Shown: positions 52,512 to 60,645 of the stretch, piece by piece
Layout: each line of letters opens with the position of its first letter
Position numbering within the stretch: the stretch's first letter is position 1
Assembly (NCBI GenBank): GCA_930633525.1
Contig: CAKNFP010000004.1
Location: 79,223-143,222 of the forward strand
Source: Hyphomicrobiales bacterium
Lineage (GTDB): Bacteria; Pseudomonadota; Alphaproteobacteria; Rhizobiales; Beijerinckiaceae
DNA: 64,000 bases
Direction of reading: 5' to 3'
Notes under the pieces: generated by a model
Database searches by the model: none
Told to the model about the DNA's origin: nothing
The model's input: only the letters and a program-made list of their open reading frames with translations
Translations under genes and position numbers: made by a program

Positions 52512-53435
52512 ATGACCACAGATCGCAGCAACTCGACCCGGACTGATATCTACGAGCGTGTCACCAGCCAGATCATCGCCGCCATCGAAGCCGGCGCCGG
52601 CGACTACCGGATGCCGTGGCATCACGACGGATCGGCCATCACCACGCCGGTCAACGTCGCCTCGTGCAAGGCCTATCGTGGCGTCAACATCCTCTCGCTC
52701 TGGGCCGCGGCGCACGCGGCCGGCTATCCCGCCGGCATTTGGGGCACCTACCGCCAATGGCAGGCGCTCGGCGCCCAGGTTCGCAAGGGCGAACGCGGCC
52801 ATCTGGTCGTGTTCTGGAAGACCACCGATCGCGGCGATGCGGACGCCCAACACGGCGACGAGGATCGCGACGAGCCCGCCCGGCGGATGTTCGCCCGCGG
52901 CTACACCGTCTTCAACTGCGCGCAGGTCGACGGCTACACACCGCCCGAGACGCCGGAGCTGCCCGAGGTCGAGCGGATCGAGCGGGCCGAACGGTTCTGC
53001 GCGGCCCTCGGCATCGACATCCGCCACGGCGGACCGCAGGCCTACTACCGCCCGTCTACCGACCAGGTGCAGATGCCGGAGTTCGCCTGCTTCCGCGACG
53101 CGGTCGCCTACTACGCCGTGTTGCTGCATGAATGCGGCCACGCTTCCGGCGCCAGGCATCGCCTCGACCGCGATCTTTCCGGACGCTTCGGCTCGGCCGC
53201 CTACGCGATGGAGGAATGCACGGTCGAGCTCTTGAGCGCGATGATCTGCGCCGATCTCAACCTGAGCGTCGAGCCGCGACCCGACCACGCCCGTTACATC
53301 GCCTCCTGGCTCAAGGTGCTGCGTTCCGACTCGCGCGCCATCTTCACCGCCGCGAGCAAGGCGCAGGAGATCACCGACTGGATGCACGCGCAGCAGGTCG
53401 GCGATCGCCAGCACGAGGTCCGGGGCGCCGCATAG
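52512..53435 (+). CDS. ardC: ArdC-type anti-restriction protein carried by the mercury element
   Basis: This 307-residue ArdC has an N-terminal ssDNA-binding domain (TRTDIYERVTSQIIAAIEAG, GVNILSLWAAAHAAGYPAGI) and a zincin domain with HECGH in VLLHECGHASGARHRLDRDL, the following Glu in MEECTVELLSAMIC, and the C-terminal RPDHARYIASWLKVL. GGAGGCACCC precedes the ATG. It is complete and full-length, unlike the host ardC that the element has interrupted. It may shield the element's DNA during transfer. Confidence 0.92.
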   Translation: MTTDRSNSTRTDIYERVTSQIIAAIEAGAGDYRMPWHHDGSAITTPVNVASCKAYRGVNILSLWAAAHAAGYPAGIWGTYRQWQALGAQVRKGERGHLVVFWKTTDRGDADAQHGDEDRDEPARRMFARGYTVFNCAQVDGYTPPETPELPEVERIERAERFCAALGIDIRHGGPQAYYRPSTDQVQMPEFACFRDAVAYYAVLLHECGHASGARHRLDRDLSGRFGSAAYAMEECTVELLSAMICADLNLSVEPRPDHARYIASWLKVLRSDSRAIFTAASKAQEITDWMHAQQVGDRQHEVRGAA

Positions 53436-53449
53436 GCGCCCCTGCTCGA

Positions 53450-53878
53450 TCAGTTGACGGTTCGCTCCTGGAACAGCGTCTCGATCAGCGGACACTCCGG
53501 GAGCGTGCCGTCGCCGCACTGGGCAACGACGTCCTCGAGCACCCGCTCCATGCGCCTCAGGTCGGCGATCTTCGCCCGGACGTCGGCAAGGTGGACGGCA
53601 GCGACATCGCGTGCTTCGGCACAGGGCCGGTCGCGCTCGTCAACGAGACGCAGGAGCTCACGGATTTCGTCAAGCGAGAACCCGAGCTCGCGCGCCCGCA
53701 AAACGAAGCGAAGCCGCCGCTCGTGAGTGCTGTTGTAGCTGCGATAGCCGCTCGCCGTGCGCGGCGGCTCGGGCAGAAGGCCGACCTTCTCATAATAGCG
53801 CACCGTCTCCAGATTGCAGCCCGTCCGCCGGGCGAGCTCGGCCCGCTGTATGCCCTTCATCCCGGCGTGATCGCCCAT
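53450..53878 (-). CDS. merR: MerR mercury-responsive regulator
   Basis: This 142-residue protein starts MGDHAGMKGIQRAELARRTG, with the MerR helix-turn-helix (CNLETVRYYEKVGLLPEPPR). The three mercury-binding cysteines are present: C86 (DRPCAEAR), C121 and C129 (CGDGTLPECPLIETL). MerR holds the mer promoter in a poised state and activates it with Hg(II). It is divergent from merT. The start at 53878 avoids reading through the operator. Confidence 0.93.
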   Translation of the reverse strand: MGDHAGMKGIQRAELARRTGCNLETVRYYEKVGLLPEPPRTASGYRSYNSTHERRLRFVLRARELGFSLDEIRELLRLVDERDRPCAEARDVAAVHLADVRAKIADLRRMERVLEDVVAQCGDGTLPECPLIETLFQERTVN

Positions 53879-53892
53879 CGCAAAAAGCCCTC

Positions 53893-53923
53893 TTGACTCT
53901 GTAGTTGCTACAGACTGCACACT
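53893..53923 (+). promoter_or_regulatory. mer promoter/operator
   Basis: The -35 box TTGACT (53893-53898) and a -10-like CACACT (53918-53923) are separated by 19 bp. This overlong spacer is typical of MerR-controlled promoters. Within it the perfect dyad CTGTAG-TTG-CTACAG (53899-53913) is the MerR site. It drives merT-merP-merF-merBA and is near the divergent merR start. Confidence 0.85.
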
Positions 53924-53964
53924 AGCGCCTGGATAGGAATTCGGCAAGGAAAGCGAGTCCTGAC

Positions 53965-54390
53965 ATGAATGCATCGCGATATGGACCAGCAGACATTGCA
54001 CCGACTGCAGCGAAGCTGACGACGCCCGAGCAGAATGAGGTCCGGCGGCAGCGCCTGGTCGCAGTCGGCGGTATTCTCGGCGCCATCGGCGCCTCGTCCT
54101 GCTGCATCATTCCACTCATCCTGTTCAGCCTTGGTATCAGCGGTGCCTGGATTGGCAATCTGACGGCACTTGCCCCCTACAAGCCCTTCTTCGTCGCTGG
54201 GACGACAGGCGTTCTCGGCTACGGCTTTTACCTCGTCTACTGGAAGCCACGGCGAGCCTGCGCCGACGGCGAAGCCTGCACACGCCCCGCCCCCAGCCGC
54301 CTCGTCCAGATCGGACTCTGGATGGCAACGGTTCTCGTCGTTGCTGCCTTCGCCTTCGACTACGTTGCTCCGCTGCTGCTTTCCGCCTGA
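53965..54390 (+). CDS. merT: MerT mercuric ion transporter
   Basis: This 141-residue inner-membrane protein has three membrane segments. The first carries the vicinal cysteine pair (IGASSCCIIPLILFSLGISG). A second pair lies in the cytoplasmic loop (RRACADGEACTRP). It takes Hg(II) from MerP and passes it to the reductase. The N-terminus is about 25 residues longer than in Tn501 MerT and may be partly untranslated; ATG 53965 has only a modest ribosome site. Confidence 0.92.
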   Translation: MNASRYGPADIAPTAAKLTTPEQNEVRRQRLVAVGGILGAIGASSCCIIPLILFSLGISGAWIGNLTALAPYKPFFVAGTTGVLGYGFYLVYWKPRRACADGEACTRPAPSRLVQIGLWMATVLVVAAFAFDYVAPLLLSA

Positions 54391-54413
54391 TACCGAAAGG
54401 AGAGCCTCCCCCT

Positions 54414-54701
54414 ATGAAGAGTTTGAGCGTTTGCACCCTGATCGGCTCGCTGATGCTGGCCCCTGCCGCCTGGGCCGGCGAGCGCACCATCACCTTCGCC
54501 GTCGACAACATGACCTGCGCCACGTGTCCCTACATTGTGAAGACCACGATGGCGGCGGTCCCCGGCGTCGCGAATGTGACCGTCTCCTTCGAGGCGAAGA
54601 CCGCGACTGTCACCTTCGACGATGCGAAGACGAACCCCGATGCCATCGCGGCCGCCAGCATGAATGCCGGTTATCCGGCCCACCCGAGGCAGGGCAGTTG
54701 A
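54414..54701 (+). CDS. merP: MerP periplasmic mercury-binding protein
   Basis: This 95-residue protein has a signal peptide (MKSLSVCTLIGSLMLAPAAW, cleaved after AWA) and one HMA domain with the metal motif VDNMTCATCPYIVKTTM. It collects Hg(II) in the periplasm and hands it to MerT. GAAAGGAGAG precedes the ATG. The next gene starts 2 bp after its stop codon. Confidence 0.93.
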   Translation: MKSLSVCTLIGSLMLAPAAWAGERTITFAVDNMTCATCPYIVKTTMAAVPGVANVTVSFEAKTATVTFDDAKTNPDAIAAASMNAGYPAHPRQGS

Positions 54702-54702
54702 C

Positions 54703-54942
54703 ATGAACGACCTTGCCCTGGTCCGCACCGGCGTGGCGGGCGGCATAATAGCTGCGATCTGCTGCGTGACACCCATTCTTGCCGTCCTGCTGCCGCTCGT
54801 CGGTCTGGGCGCGTGGCTCGTCAGCGCGGATCTGATGGCGTTTTCACTGCTGGCCGTCAGCCTGGGACTCATAGCGTGGGGCCTCTACCGCCGCCGGGCG
54901 AATGCGGCCTGCGGCGAGAGCAAGAACCACAAGGAAGCCTGA
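54703..54942 (+). CDS. merF: MerF mercuric transport protein
   Basis: This 79-residue protein has two membrane segments. The first carries the vicinal pair in IIAAICCVTPILAVLLPLVG. The usual second Cys pair after the second helix is a single Cys here (ANAACGESKN). MerF is an alternative Hg(II) importer found beside merT/merP. The start at 54703 follows the merP stop by one base. It is followed 4 bp later by merBA. Confidence 0.85.
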   Translation: MNDLALVRTGVAGGIIAAICCVTPILAVLLPLVGLGAWLVSADLMAFSLLAVSLGLIAWGLYRRRANAACGESKNHKEA

Positions 54943-54946
54943 AGCC

Positions 54947-57184
54947 ATGAACGATTGCTGTGCATCCTCCTCCCGGGACAAACCTGCCGTTTCTCAGCCC
55001 GCGACACTGCCGAGCTTCGCCGTGCGGCCCGATGTTACGTTTCCGGACTGGTCGGCCGTCACATTGCCGGCGGTCCGAGACGCCTTGCAGGCGATGGTCG
55101 GCTCCGACCACGTGCTCAATCGCTGGAGCGGCTACGATCCCACCACGGACCGCGTGCGCGTTGCGTTGCTCCAGCTCTACGCCGAAGACGGGCAGGCCCC
55201 GGCTATAGGCGCGCTTGCGGAACGTGCAAGTTTGAGCGAGACGGCCATCTGGCCGTTGCTCGCAGAACTTCGCCGGCGCGACCTCGTCGTTCTCGACGGC
55301 GAGCAGATCGTCGGTGCCTATCCCTTCACCGACCGCGACACCGGCCATCGGGTCACGCTGGACGGACATGTTCTCAACGCCATGTGCGCGGTCGACGCGC
55401 TCGGCATCGGCGCCATGACCGGTCGTGACGTCGCGATCGCCTCGCAATGCCGCCATTGCGGCGCGCCGATCCGGATCACGACGCGTGAGCGAGGACGGGC
55501 GCTGGCCGCCGTCGCGCCGTCGACGGCCGTCATGTGGCAAAGTGTCCGCTATGAAGGCGGCTGCGCCGCGAGCTCGCTCTGCGCGACGACCGCCTTCTTC
55601 TGCTCGGACGAGCATCTCTCCCTCTGGCGCGACGAACGTTCTGCCGACAAGCCGGGTTTCCGGCTGTCGATCGAGGAAGGACTGCAGGCTGGCCGCGCTC
55701 TGTTCGGGCCGAGCCTTGCTGGACTCGATACGGCGTCGAAGAGCACGGCGGTCGCAAGCCGCCCCTTCCCGGCCAACGGCCGCAATGGTGGCACCTACGA
55801 CCTCGTCGTGATTGGCGCCGGCTCGGCCGGCTTCTCTGCCGCGATCACCGCCGCTGATCAGGGCGCCCAAGTCGCGCTGATCGGCAGTGGTACCATCGGC
55901 GGCACCTGCGTCAATGTCGGCTGCGTACCATCGAAGACCCTCATCCGCGCCGCTGAGACGCTGCACAACGCTCGCGTGGCAGCCCGTTTTGCCGGCATCA
56001 CAGCCGAGGCCGAACTGGCCGACTGGCGCGGAACCGTTCGTCAGAAGGACGCGCTGGTTTCGGAGCTGCGCCGGGCCAAGTATGTCGACCTGCTCCCCGC
56101 CTACAACGGCATCGCGTATCGCGATGGGCCGGCGCGCCTCGTCGACGACGGTGTCGAGGTGAATGGTACACGCATTCCGGCCGGCAAAATCATCATCGCT
56201 ACCGGCGCGCGGCCGGCAATCCCCGCCATCCCTGGGATCGAGACCGTGCCGTATCTGACCAGCACGTCGGCGCTCGAGCTTGAGAAGCTGCCGTCCTCAC
56301 TGCTCGTCATCGGCGGCGGCTATATCGGCGCGGAACTCGCCCAGATGTTCGCCCGTGCCGGCGTCAAGGTGACGCTCGTCTGTCGCTCGCGACTGTTGCC
56401 TGAGGCCGAGCCGGAGATCGGCGCGGCGCTGACGGGGTATTTCGAGGACGAAGGGATCACTGTCGTCTCCGGCATCGCCTACCGTACGATCCGCAAGACT
56501 GAGGGCGGCGTTTCACTGACCGTTACGCGCGACGGCGAGGATATTGCTGTCGGCGCCGATCAGGTGCTGATTTCCACCGGCCGCACGCCCAACATCGAAG
56601 GCCTCGGGTTTGCCGAGCACGGGATTGCCATCTCGCCGAAGGGCGGCATCGTCGTCGATGACCGCATGCGCACGACGCGCGCTGGCATCTATGCCGCCGG
56701 CGACGTCACCGGCCGCGACCAGTTCGTCTACATGGCTGCCTACGGTGCCAAGCTCGCGGCCAAGAACGCCCTTAACGGCGACAGCCTGCGCTATGACAAC
56801 AGCGCCATGCCGGCGATCGTGTTCACCGATCCGCAGGTGGCGAGCGTCGGGCTGATCGAGGCCGCAGCGCGCGCCGCCGGGCATGCGGTCCGCGTCTCGA
56901 CGATCGGTCTCGACCAGGTGCCCCGTGCGCTTGCCGCCCGCGACACACGTGGGCTCATCAAGCTCGTCGCCGACGCCGGCAGCGGCCGGCTGCTTGGCGC
57001 GCACATCCTCGCGCCGGAAGGCGCCGACAGCATCCAGACCGCAACACTGGCAATCCGGCAGGGGCTCAGCGTCGACGATCTGGCGGACACGATCTTTCCG
57101 TACCTCACCACCGTCGAGGGCCTGAAGCTCGCGGCGCTAGCCTTCGACAGGGACGTCGCCAAGCTGTCCTGCTGCGCCGGTTGA
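54947..57184 (+). CDS. merBA: Fused organomercurial lyase and mercuric reductase (MerB-MerA)
   Basis: This is one 745-residue chain. Residues about 25-255 are MerB: C147 and D150 (AMCAVDALG), C168 (ASQCRHCG) and C212 (SSLCATTAFF) match C96, D99, C117 and C159 of the studied enzyme. From about residue 284 it is MerA: FAD motif VVIGAGSAGFSAAI, redox pair GGTCVNVGCVPSK (C321, C326), NAD motif LVIGGGYIGAELAQM, and the C-terminal mercury-delivery pair SCCAG. The N-terminal HMA domain of many MerA proteins is replaced by MerB. The lyase would release Hg(II) directly beside the reductase. Confidence 0.92.
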   Translation: MNDCCASSSRDKPAVSQPATLPSFAVRPDVTFPDWSAVTLPAVRDALQAMVGSDHVLNRWSGYDPTTDRVRVALLQLYAEDGQAPAIGALAERASLSETAIWPLLAELRRRDLVVLDGEQIVGAYPFTDRDTGHRVTLDGHVLNAMCAVDALGIGAMTGRDVAIASQCRHCGAPIRITTRERGRALAAVAPSTAVMWQSVRYEGGCAASSLCATTAFFCSDEHLSLWRDERSADKPGFRLSIEEGLQAGRALFGPSLAGLDTASKSTAVASRPFPANGRNGGTYDLVVIGAGSAGFSAAITAADQGAQVALIGSGTIGGTCVNVGCVPSKTLIRAAETLHNARVAARFAGITAEAELADWRGTVRQKDALVSELRRAKYVDLLPAYNGIAYRDGPARLVDDGVEVNGTRIPAGKIIIATGARPAIPAIPGIETVPYLTSTSALELEKLPSSLLVIGGGYIGAELAQMFARAGVKVTLVCRSRLLPEAEPEIGAALTGYFEDEGITVVSGIAYRTIRKTEGGVSLTVTRDGEDIAVGADQVLISTGRTPNIEGLGFAEHGIAISPKGGIVVDDRMRTTRAGIYAAGDVTGRDQFVYMAAYGAKLAAKNALNGDSLRYDNSAMPAIVFTDPQVASVGLIEAAARAAGHAVRVSTIGLDQVPRALAARDTRGLIKLVADAGSGRLLGAHILAPEGADSIQTATLAIRQGLSVDDLADTIFPYLTTVEGLKLAALAFDRDVAKLSCCAG

Positions 57185-57283
57185 ATAGTGGCAAGGGCCT
57201 CTGAGCACCCCTCGAATCTGTCTCACGCGTCGAGATCGATCGGAAGCGTGTGGATTTTCAGACAAATGCCGCCGAAAAATCCG

Positions 57284-57313
57284 CCTGAGACAGGTTGACT
57301 GTTCAGATAACGC
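57284..57313. repeat. Right terminal inverted repeat of the mercury element
   Basis: Read from the right border inward, it gives GCGTTATCTGAACAG and then CCTGTCTCAG, mirroring the left end. Just inside, 57185-57283 carries no gene but includes a related GTCTCA motif (57221-57226) and a hairpin formed by GGATTTT/AAAAATCC. Confidence 0.65.
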
Positions 57314-57526
57314 GCCGAGCTGGGGTCATGCTTTCTGTGCGCGGACCTCGGCATCGTTCCCGAACTCGAGCCCCGGCCGGATCACGCCTCCTATCTCGAC
57401 TCCTGGCTACGCGTCCTTGCCGACGACAAGCGCGCCATCTTCCAGGCCGCGGCGCATGCGCAGCGGGCTGTCACCTATCTGCATGGCCTTCAGCCGGCGT
57501 CCTGTGAAGAACGGGAGGCCGCATAA
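57314..57526 (+). pseudogene. ardC: ardC, 3' part, beyond the mercury element
   Basis: Read in frame from 57314, the codons give AELGSCFLCADLGIVPELEP, RPDHASYLDSWLRVLADDKR and AIFQAAAHAQRAVTYLHGLQ, then TAA. This is the C-terminal end of ArdC, directly continuing the frame left at 46164. The rejoined protein would have 308 residues, equal to the family length. Confidence 0.9.
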
Positions 57527-57663
57527 TGGCTGCCGGTCGTTCCTCTTGTCTGCTGATCCTTGGCTTTGCCGCGACCACGCGCGGCGCACCGGTCTACATG
57601 CCGGCAATCGAACATTACCGTGGTCCGCTCCGGCTGGATGACCATGTCGGGGAGGCAGGCTGA
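57526..57663 (+). CDS. 45-residue protein between ardC and the PP-loop gene
   Basis: The ATG at 57526 overlaps the TAA of ardC (TAATG), and the TGA at 57661-57663 overlaps the next ATG (TGATG). The peptide starts MAAGRSSCLLILGFAATTRG and ends RLDDHVGEAG. Overlaps at both ends suggest it is translated and couples ardC to the downstream gene. No family is known. Confidence 0.5.
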   Translation: MAAGRSSCLLILGFAATTRGAPVYMPAIEHYRGPLRLDDHVGEAG

Positions 57664-58796
57664 TGCAGGCTTTCCCCATCGCAAAGCGGAAGGACTTCGA
57701 GCCTGCCCGCCTGCCTCTGCGTCACAAATCTCGGCCGATCGCAATCACGCCGGCGATTGCCGCGCTCCTCTGGCAGCACGCTCCTGTCGCCATCGGCGTA
57801 TCGGGCGGCAAGGACAGCCAGGCGGCAGCGATCGCCACGTTCGAATATCTCGACCGGATCGGCCACACCGGCCCCCGGCTGTTGATCCATGCCGATCTCG
57901 GCATCGTCGAATGGGCGGATTCGCTCCCGGTCTGCGAGCACCTCGCGTCTCTCCTCGGTGTCGAGCTCGTCATCGTTCGCCGGAAGCAGGGCGGCCTCAT
58001 GCAGCGCTGGGAGAGCCGATGGCGTTCGAACGTCGCGCGGTATGAAGATCTCTCCACCGTGTCTCTCGTGCCCTGCTGGTCGACGCCGGCCCTGCGCTTC
58101 TGCACCTCGGAGCTGAAGACGTCCCAGATCCATGCCGCGCTTGGCCGAAGCTTCAAGGGGCTTACCGTCATCAGCGTTGTCGGCGTGAGACGACAGGAAA
58201 GCCGTCAGCGTGCCCGGGCCGGGATCGCGGATCGAAACCACCGCAGCGGGATATGGACCTGGCGGCCGATCCTCGACTGGACCGAGGCCGAGGTCTTCGA
58301 CGCGATCGACGCCTGGGGCGTTGCGCTTCATCCGGCCTACCGGCAATTCGGGATGACGCGCGTCTCGTGCCGGTTCTGCATCATGTCGAGCCTCTCCGAC
58401 CTCAAGGCAGCAAGCTGCCAACTCGAGGCCCAAGGCCTCTATCGCCGCATGGTCGATCTCGAATGCCGAAGCACCTTCGCATTCCAGGGCGCGCGCTGGC
58501 TCGGCGACATCGCACCGCATCTCCTTCATCCTGACGCTCGTGATGCGTTGGCGTTCGCGAAGGAGATGGCGGCCCGGCGCATCGCCGCGGAGCACCGCAT
58601 CAGCCGGTCGATGCTCTATGTGAAGGGATGGCCGACACGAATGCTCTCCGACACGGAAGCCGAGTTGTTGGCCGAGGTCCGGGCGGAAGTCAGCGACCTG
58701 CTCCGATTGAATGCCCGGTTTCTCGACCGGGACGCGATCCATGGCCGCTATGCCGAATTGCTGGCGATCAAGGCCAGCAAAAGCAGGAGCGCATGA
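57663..58796 (+). CDS. PP-loop (PAPS reductase/DndC-like) family protein
   Basis: This 377-residue adenylating enzyme has the PP-loop VAIGVSGGKDSQAAAIATFE. Cys-rich segments (CWSTPALRFCTSELKT; SCRFCIMSSLSDL) may hold an iron-sulfur cluster. The C-terminal half is helical. Members activate a substrate with ATP for sulfur chemistry, as in PAPS reduction or DNA phosphorothioation (DndC), but no other dnd or sulfate-assimilation gene is present. Because it was cotranscribed with ardC before the insertion, a role in DNA modification or defence evasion is possible. Confidence 0.82.
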   Translation: MQAFPIAKRKDFEPARLPLRHKSRPIAITPAIAALLWQHAPVAIGVSGGKDSQAAAIATFEYLDRIGHTGPRLLIHADLGIVEWADSLPVCEHLASLLGVELVIVRRKQGGLMQRWESRWRSNVARYEDLSTVSLVPCWSTPALRFCTSELKTSQIHAALGRSFKGLTVISVVGVRRQESRQRARAGIADRNHRSGIWTWRPILDWTEAEVFDAIDAWGVALHPAYRQFGMTRVSCRFCIMSSLSDLKAASCQLEAQGLYRRMVDLECRSTFAFQGARWLGDIAPHLLHPDARDALAFAKEMAARRIAAEHRISRSMLYVKGWPTRMLSDTEAELLAEVRAEVSDLLRLNARFLDRDAIHGRYAELLAIKASKSRSA

Positions 58797-59728
58797 GCGG
58801 GCTGTTTTCTCATGGCCAAAGGTGGACCTCACCTGGCCGGGGGTAGGGGGATCGGCGGCTGCACGATCCCCGGCAGTGACTGAGCCATGAGATGGGACGG
58901 GGCCACCGCCCGTTCCGGGCGGCCGCGCTCTATGCCTGCGGCACGGAGCCAGCCTGCGGCCGTCTCCGCCGATTCCGGTTACGATCGCTTGTCCGAGAGA
59001 TCGCAGAGGCGCGATGCCTGTCTGGAACGCCATGCTCGTTCAAGGCGAGATCGCCCTCCAGCCAATGGTCCCTCGGGCGGCGGCACGAGTGCTTCGGAAC
59101 ATGGTGCCTGTCCATGGCACGGTGACCCAAGCAGACCTGGGCCGTCCGAACCTTCGACGTCCGCGGCTGGGGCAGGATGCACCGCGGAAAGCCTGCCACG
59201 CCGCAAAGCTTTGCGGAGGGGTACCGCACCTCTCGACTGCCGGTGATGCCGGCGCGCGGGCACGTTTCCGGGGCGGGAAGTGGAAGGCTGCGTTGGCGCC
59301 TGGCCTCGGTTCTCCGGGCGGGCGAGTGTCGCATTCGCGGAAGGTTGCCGGGCAGATCGTTCCGGCGTGAGCCGGCGGGGAATCTGTGCGCCGACGCGGC
59401 GGCAGCCATTGTGCCGTTCCTTATCGGCCTGATCCAGGCCTGCCTCCCGCGGGCTCGATGGGGCATGTCTGACCGGAGAGCGGCTTCGCCTCGATCGTCC
59501 TCCCGCAACGGCCTCGCGCAACTTTCTTCCCCTGGCGCTGCGCGCCATTCCTCGCGCGGCAAGAAAGCCGCTTCCAGCCGTCCTCCATTGCATTCCGGCC
59601 CCTAAGGACCACCCCAGCGCGCAAGCGCGCCGGGGACCCCGGTGGGGTGCGGTCCGATCGCCCCCGGTCCTGTCGACAGCCATCGAGGTCGCGAAGGGCG
59701 CGGCCCGAAACTGCAAAGGAACGGCACC
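58797..59728. other. Long GC-rich stretch without a supported gene
   Basis: About 930 bp separate the PP-loop gene from the DUF736 gene. Near its start a hairpin, GGGGATCG (58847-58854) and CGATCCCC (58864-58871), may end the PP-loop transcript. Several open frames exist on both strands but lack family signals or ribosome sites. CGCGCAAGCGCGCCGGGG near 59620 shows local dyads. It could be a long leader or a plasmid cis region. Confidence 0.4.
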
Positions 59729-60043
59729 ATGGCTACCATCGGCACCTTCACCTCCACCACCACCGGCAACTTCACCGGCTCGATCAAGACCCTCACCCTC
59801 AACGTCAAGGCTCGCCTCGAGCGCATCGAAAACCCCTCGGACAAGGGCCCACACTTCCGCATCTACTCCGGCGCCGTCGAACTGGGTGCGGCCTGGCAGA
59901 AGCACTCCGAGCAGAGCGGCCGCGACTACCTCTCGGTTAAGCTCGACGACCCGAGCTTCCCGGCCCCGATCTACGCCACCCTGGTCGAGGTCGAAGGCGA
60001 GCAGGGCCTCCAGCTGATCTGGTCCCGGCCGAACCGGGACTGA
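59729..60043 (+). CDS. DUF736 family protein
   Basis: This 104-residue protein starts [20 protein letters not shown], followed by [34 protein letters not shown] and [20 protein letters not shown]. This is the clear DUF736 pattern, widespread on alphaproteobacterial plasmids and islands. Its function is unknown; abundant small proteins of this type may bind DNA. GCAAAGGAACGGCACC precedes the ATG. Confidence 0.9.
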   Translation: MATIGTFTSTTTGNFTGSIKTLTLNVKARLERIENPSDKGPHFRIYSGAVELGAAWQKHSEQSGRDYLSVKLDDPSFPAPIYATLVEVEGEQGLQLIWSRPNRD

Positions 60044-60057
60044 GGTACCGCAACCCT

Positions 60058-60085
60058 GGCCCCGCCACACGGCGGGGCCATTTCC
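60058..60085 (+). terminator. Intrinsic terminator after the DUF736 gene
   Basis: GGCCCCGCC, ACAC, GGCGGGGCC is a perfect 9-bp stem followed by ATTTCC, 15 bp after the stop. Positions 60086-60436 hold no supported gene. Confidence 0.7.
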
Positions 60086-60436
60086 ATGTCGGTCCGACCA
60101 CCGTTCGCGAGGCATGGGGCAAGGGGGCACACCCGGTTGCCGCCGGCGTGGCGCGCCATCCTGTCGAGCAGATTCTCAGAGCCGGGAGCCCGCGTTTCCG
60201 GGAGCGCGCGGCACCGTGGAGCCAGGCCGTCTTTCTCTCTGGGGCTACAAGCATACCGTCAGTCGGCCCGCCGCAAGGACGGGCGGTGCCCCCAATTTTC
60301 TCGCAGGACGCATGCGCGCCCGTCGACAAAATCGGCTCCCCCACCCGCCGGCATCCGCCGGTTGCTGACGCAATCCTTGCCCCGGACCTCCAACGACCGG
60401 TGGCGGCCTCCCGTCATCGAGACATGGGAGGTTCAC

Positions 60437-60592
60437 ATGGACTACGCTTTCGACATCTACGCTGATATCGCCGAGCTGCGCGCGGAGCTCGCGGAATGCA
60501 TCCTCACCCGCAAGGAACGCGCCGAGACACAGGCGCGTCTCGACCAGTTGCTCGCCGAGGCGGACCGGCGGCGCGAGACCGAGGAGGCGTGA
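60437..60592 (+). CDS. 51-residue helical plasmid protein
   Basis: This short frame starts MDYAFDIYADIAELRAELAE, continues CILTRKERAETQARLDQLLA and ends EADRRRETEEA. It is strongly charged and probably all helical. A ribosome site (GGGAGGTTCAC) precedes the ATG. The TGA sits in the loop of a GAGGAGGC/GCCTCCTC hairpin (60581-60600). The family is unknown. Confidence 0.6.
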   Translation: MDYAFDIYADIAELRAELAECILTRKERAETQARLDQLLAEADRRRETEEA

Positions 60593-60600
60593 GCCTCCTC
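60581..60600 (+). terminator. Hairpin with the stop codon in its loop
   Basis: GAGGAGGC, GTGA, GCCTCCTC forms a perfect 8-bp stem, then TTCG. The TGA of the 51-residue gene (60590-60592) lies in the 4-base loop. It could terminate transcription or protect the 3' end. Confidence 0.5.
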
Positions 60601-60645
60601 TTCGCATGTCGATGACGGCAGTGTTGCCGTTCGCGGTCGGGGGCT

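Larger units (their letters stand above)
46165..57313 (+). mobile_element. 11.15-kb mercury-resistance element with three tyrosine recombinases
   Basis: The borders are defined by the interrupted ardC, which reads ...EELI|AELG... when 46164 is joined to 57314. The ends form an imperfect inverted repeat: the left begins TCATTATCCTGACAC and the right, read inward, GCGTTATCTGAACAG. Both contain CCTGTCTCAG about 20 bases inside. Contents are hairpins, three overlapping tyrosine-recombinase genes, an HTH/coiled-coil gene, ardC, merR, merT, merP, merF and merBA. No target duplication is evident, as in Tn554-like or recombinase-in-trio elements. Confidence 0.88.

Noticed and set aside
57185..57313. 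A possible CRISPR-like or iteron array at the right end of the mercury element
   Set aside because: Only two GTCTCA-type motifs occur, with no regular spacing. The segment is better explained as the element's terminus.
58979..60130. A 383-codon minus-strand frame upstream of and through DUF736
   Set aside because: It crosses the DUF736 gene and its terminator, and shows antisense-type composition.
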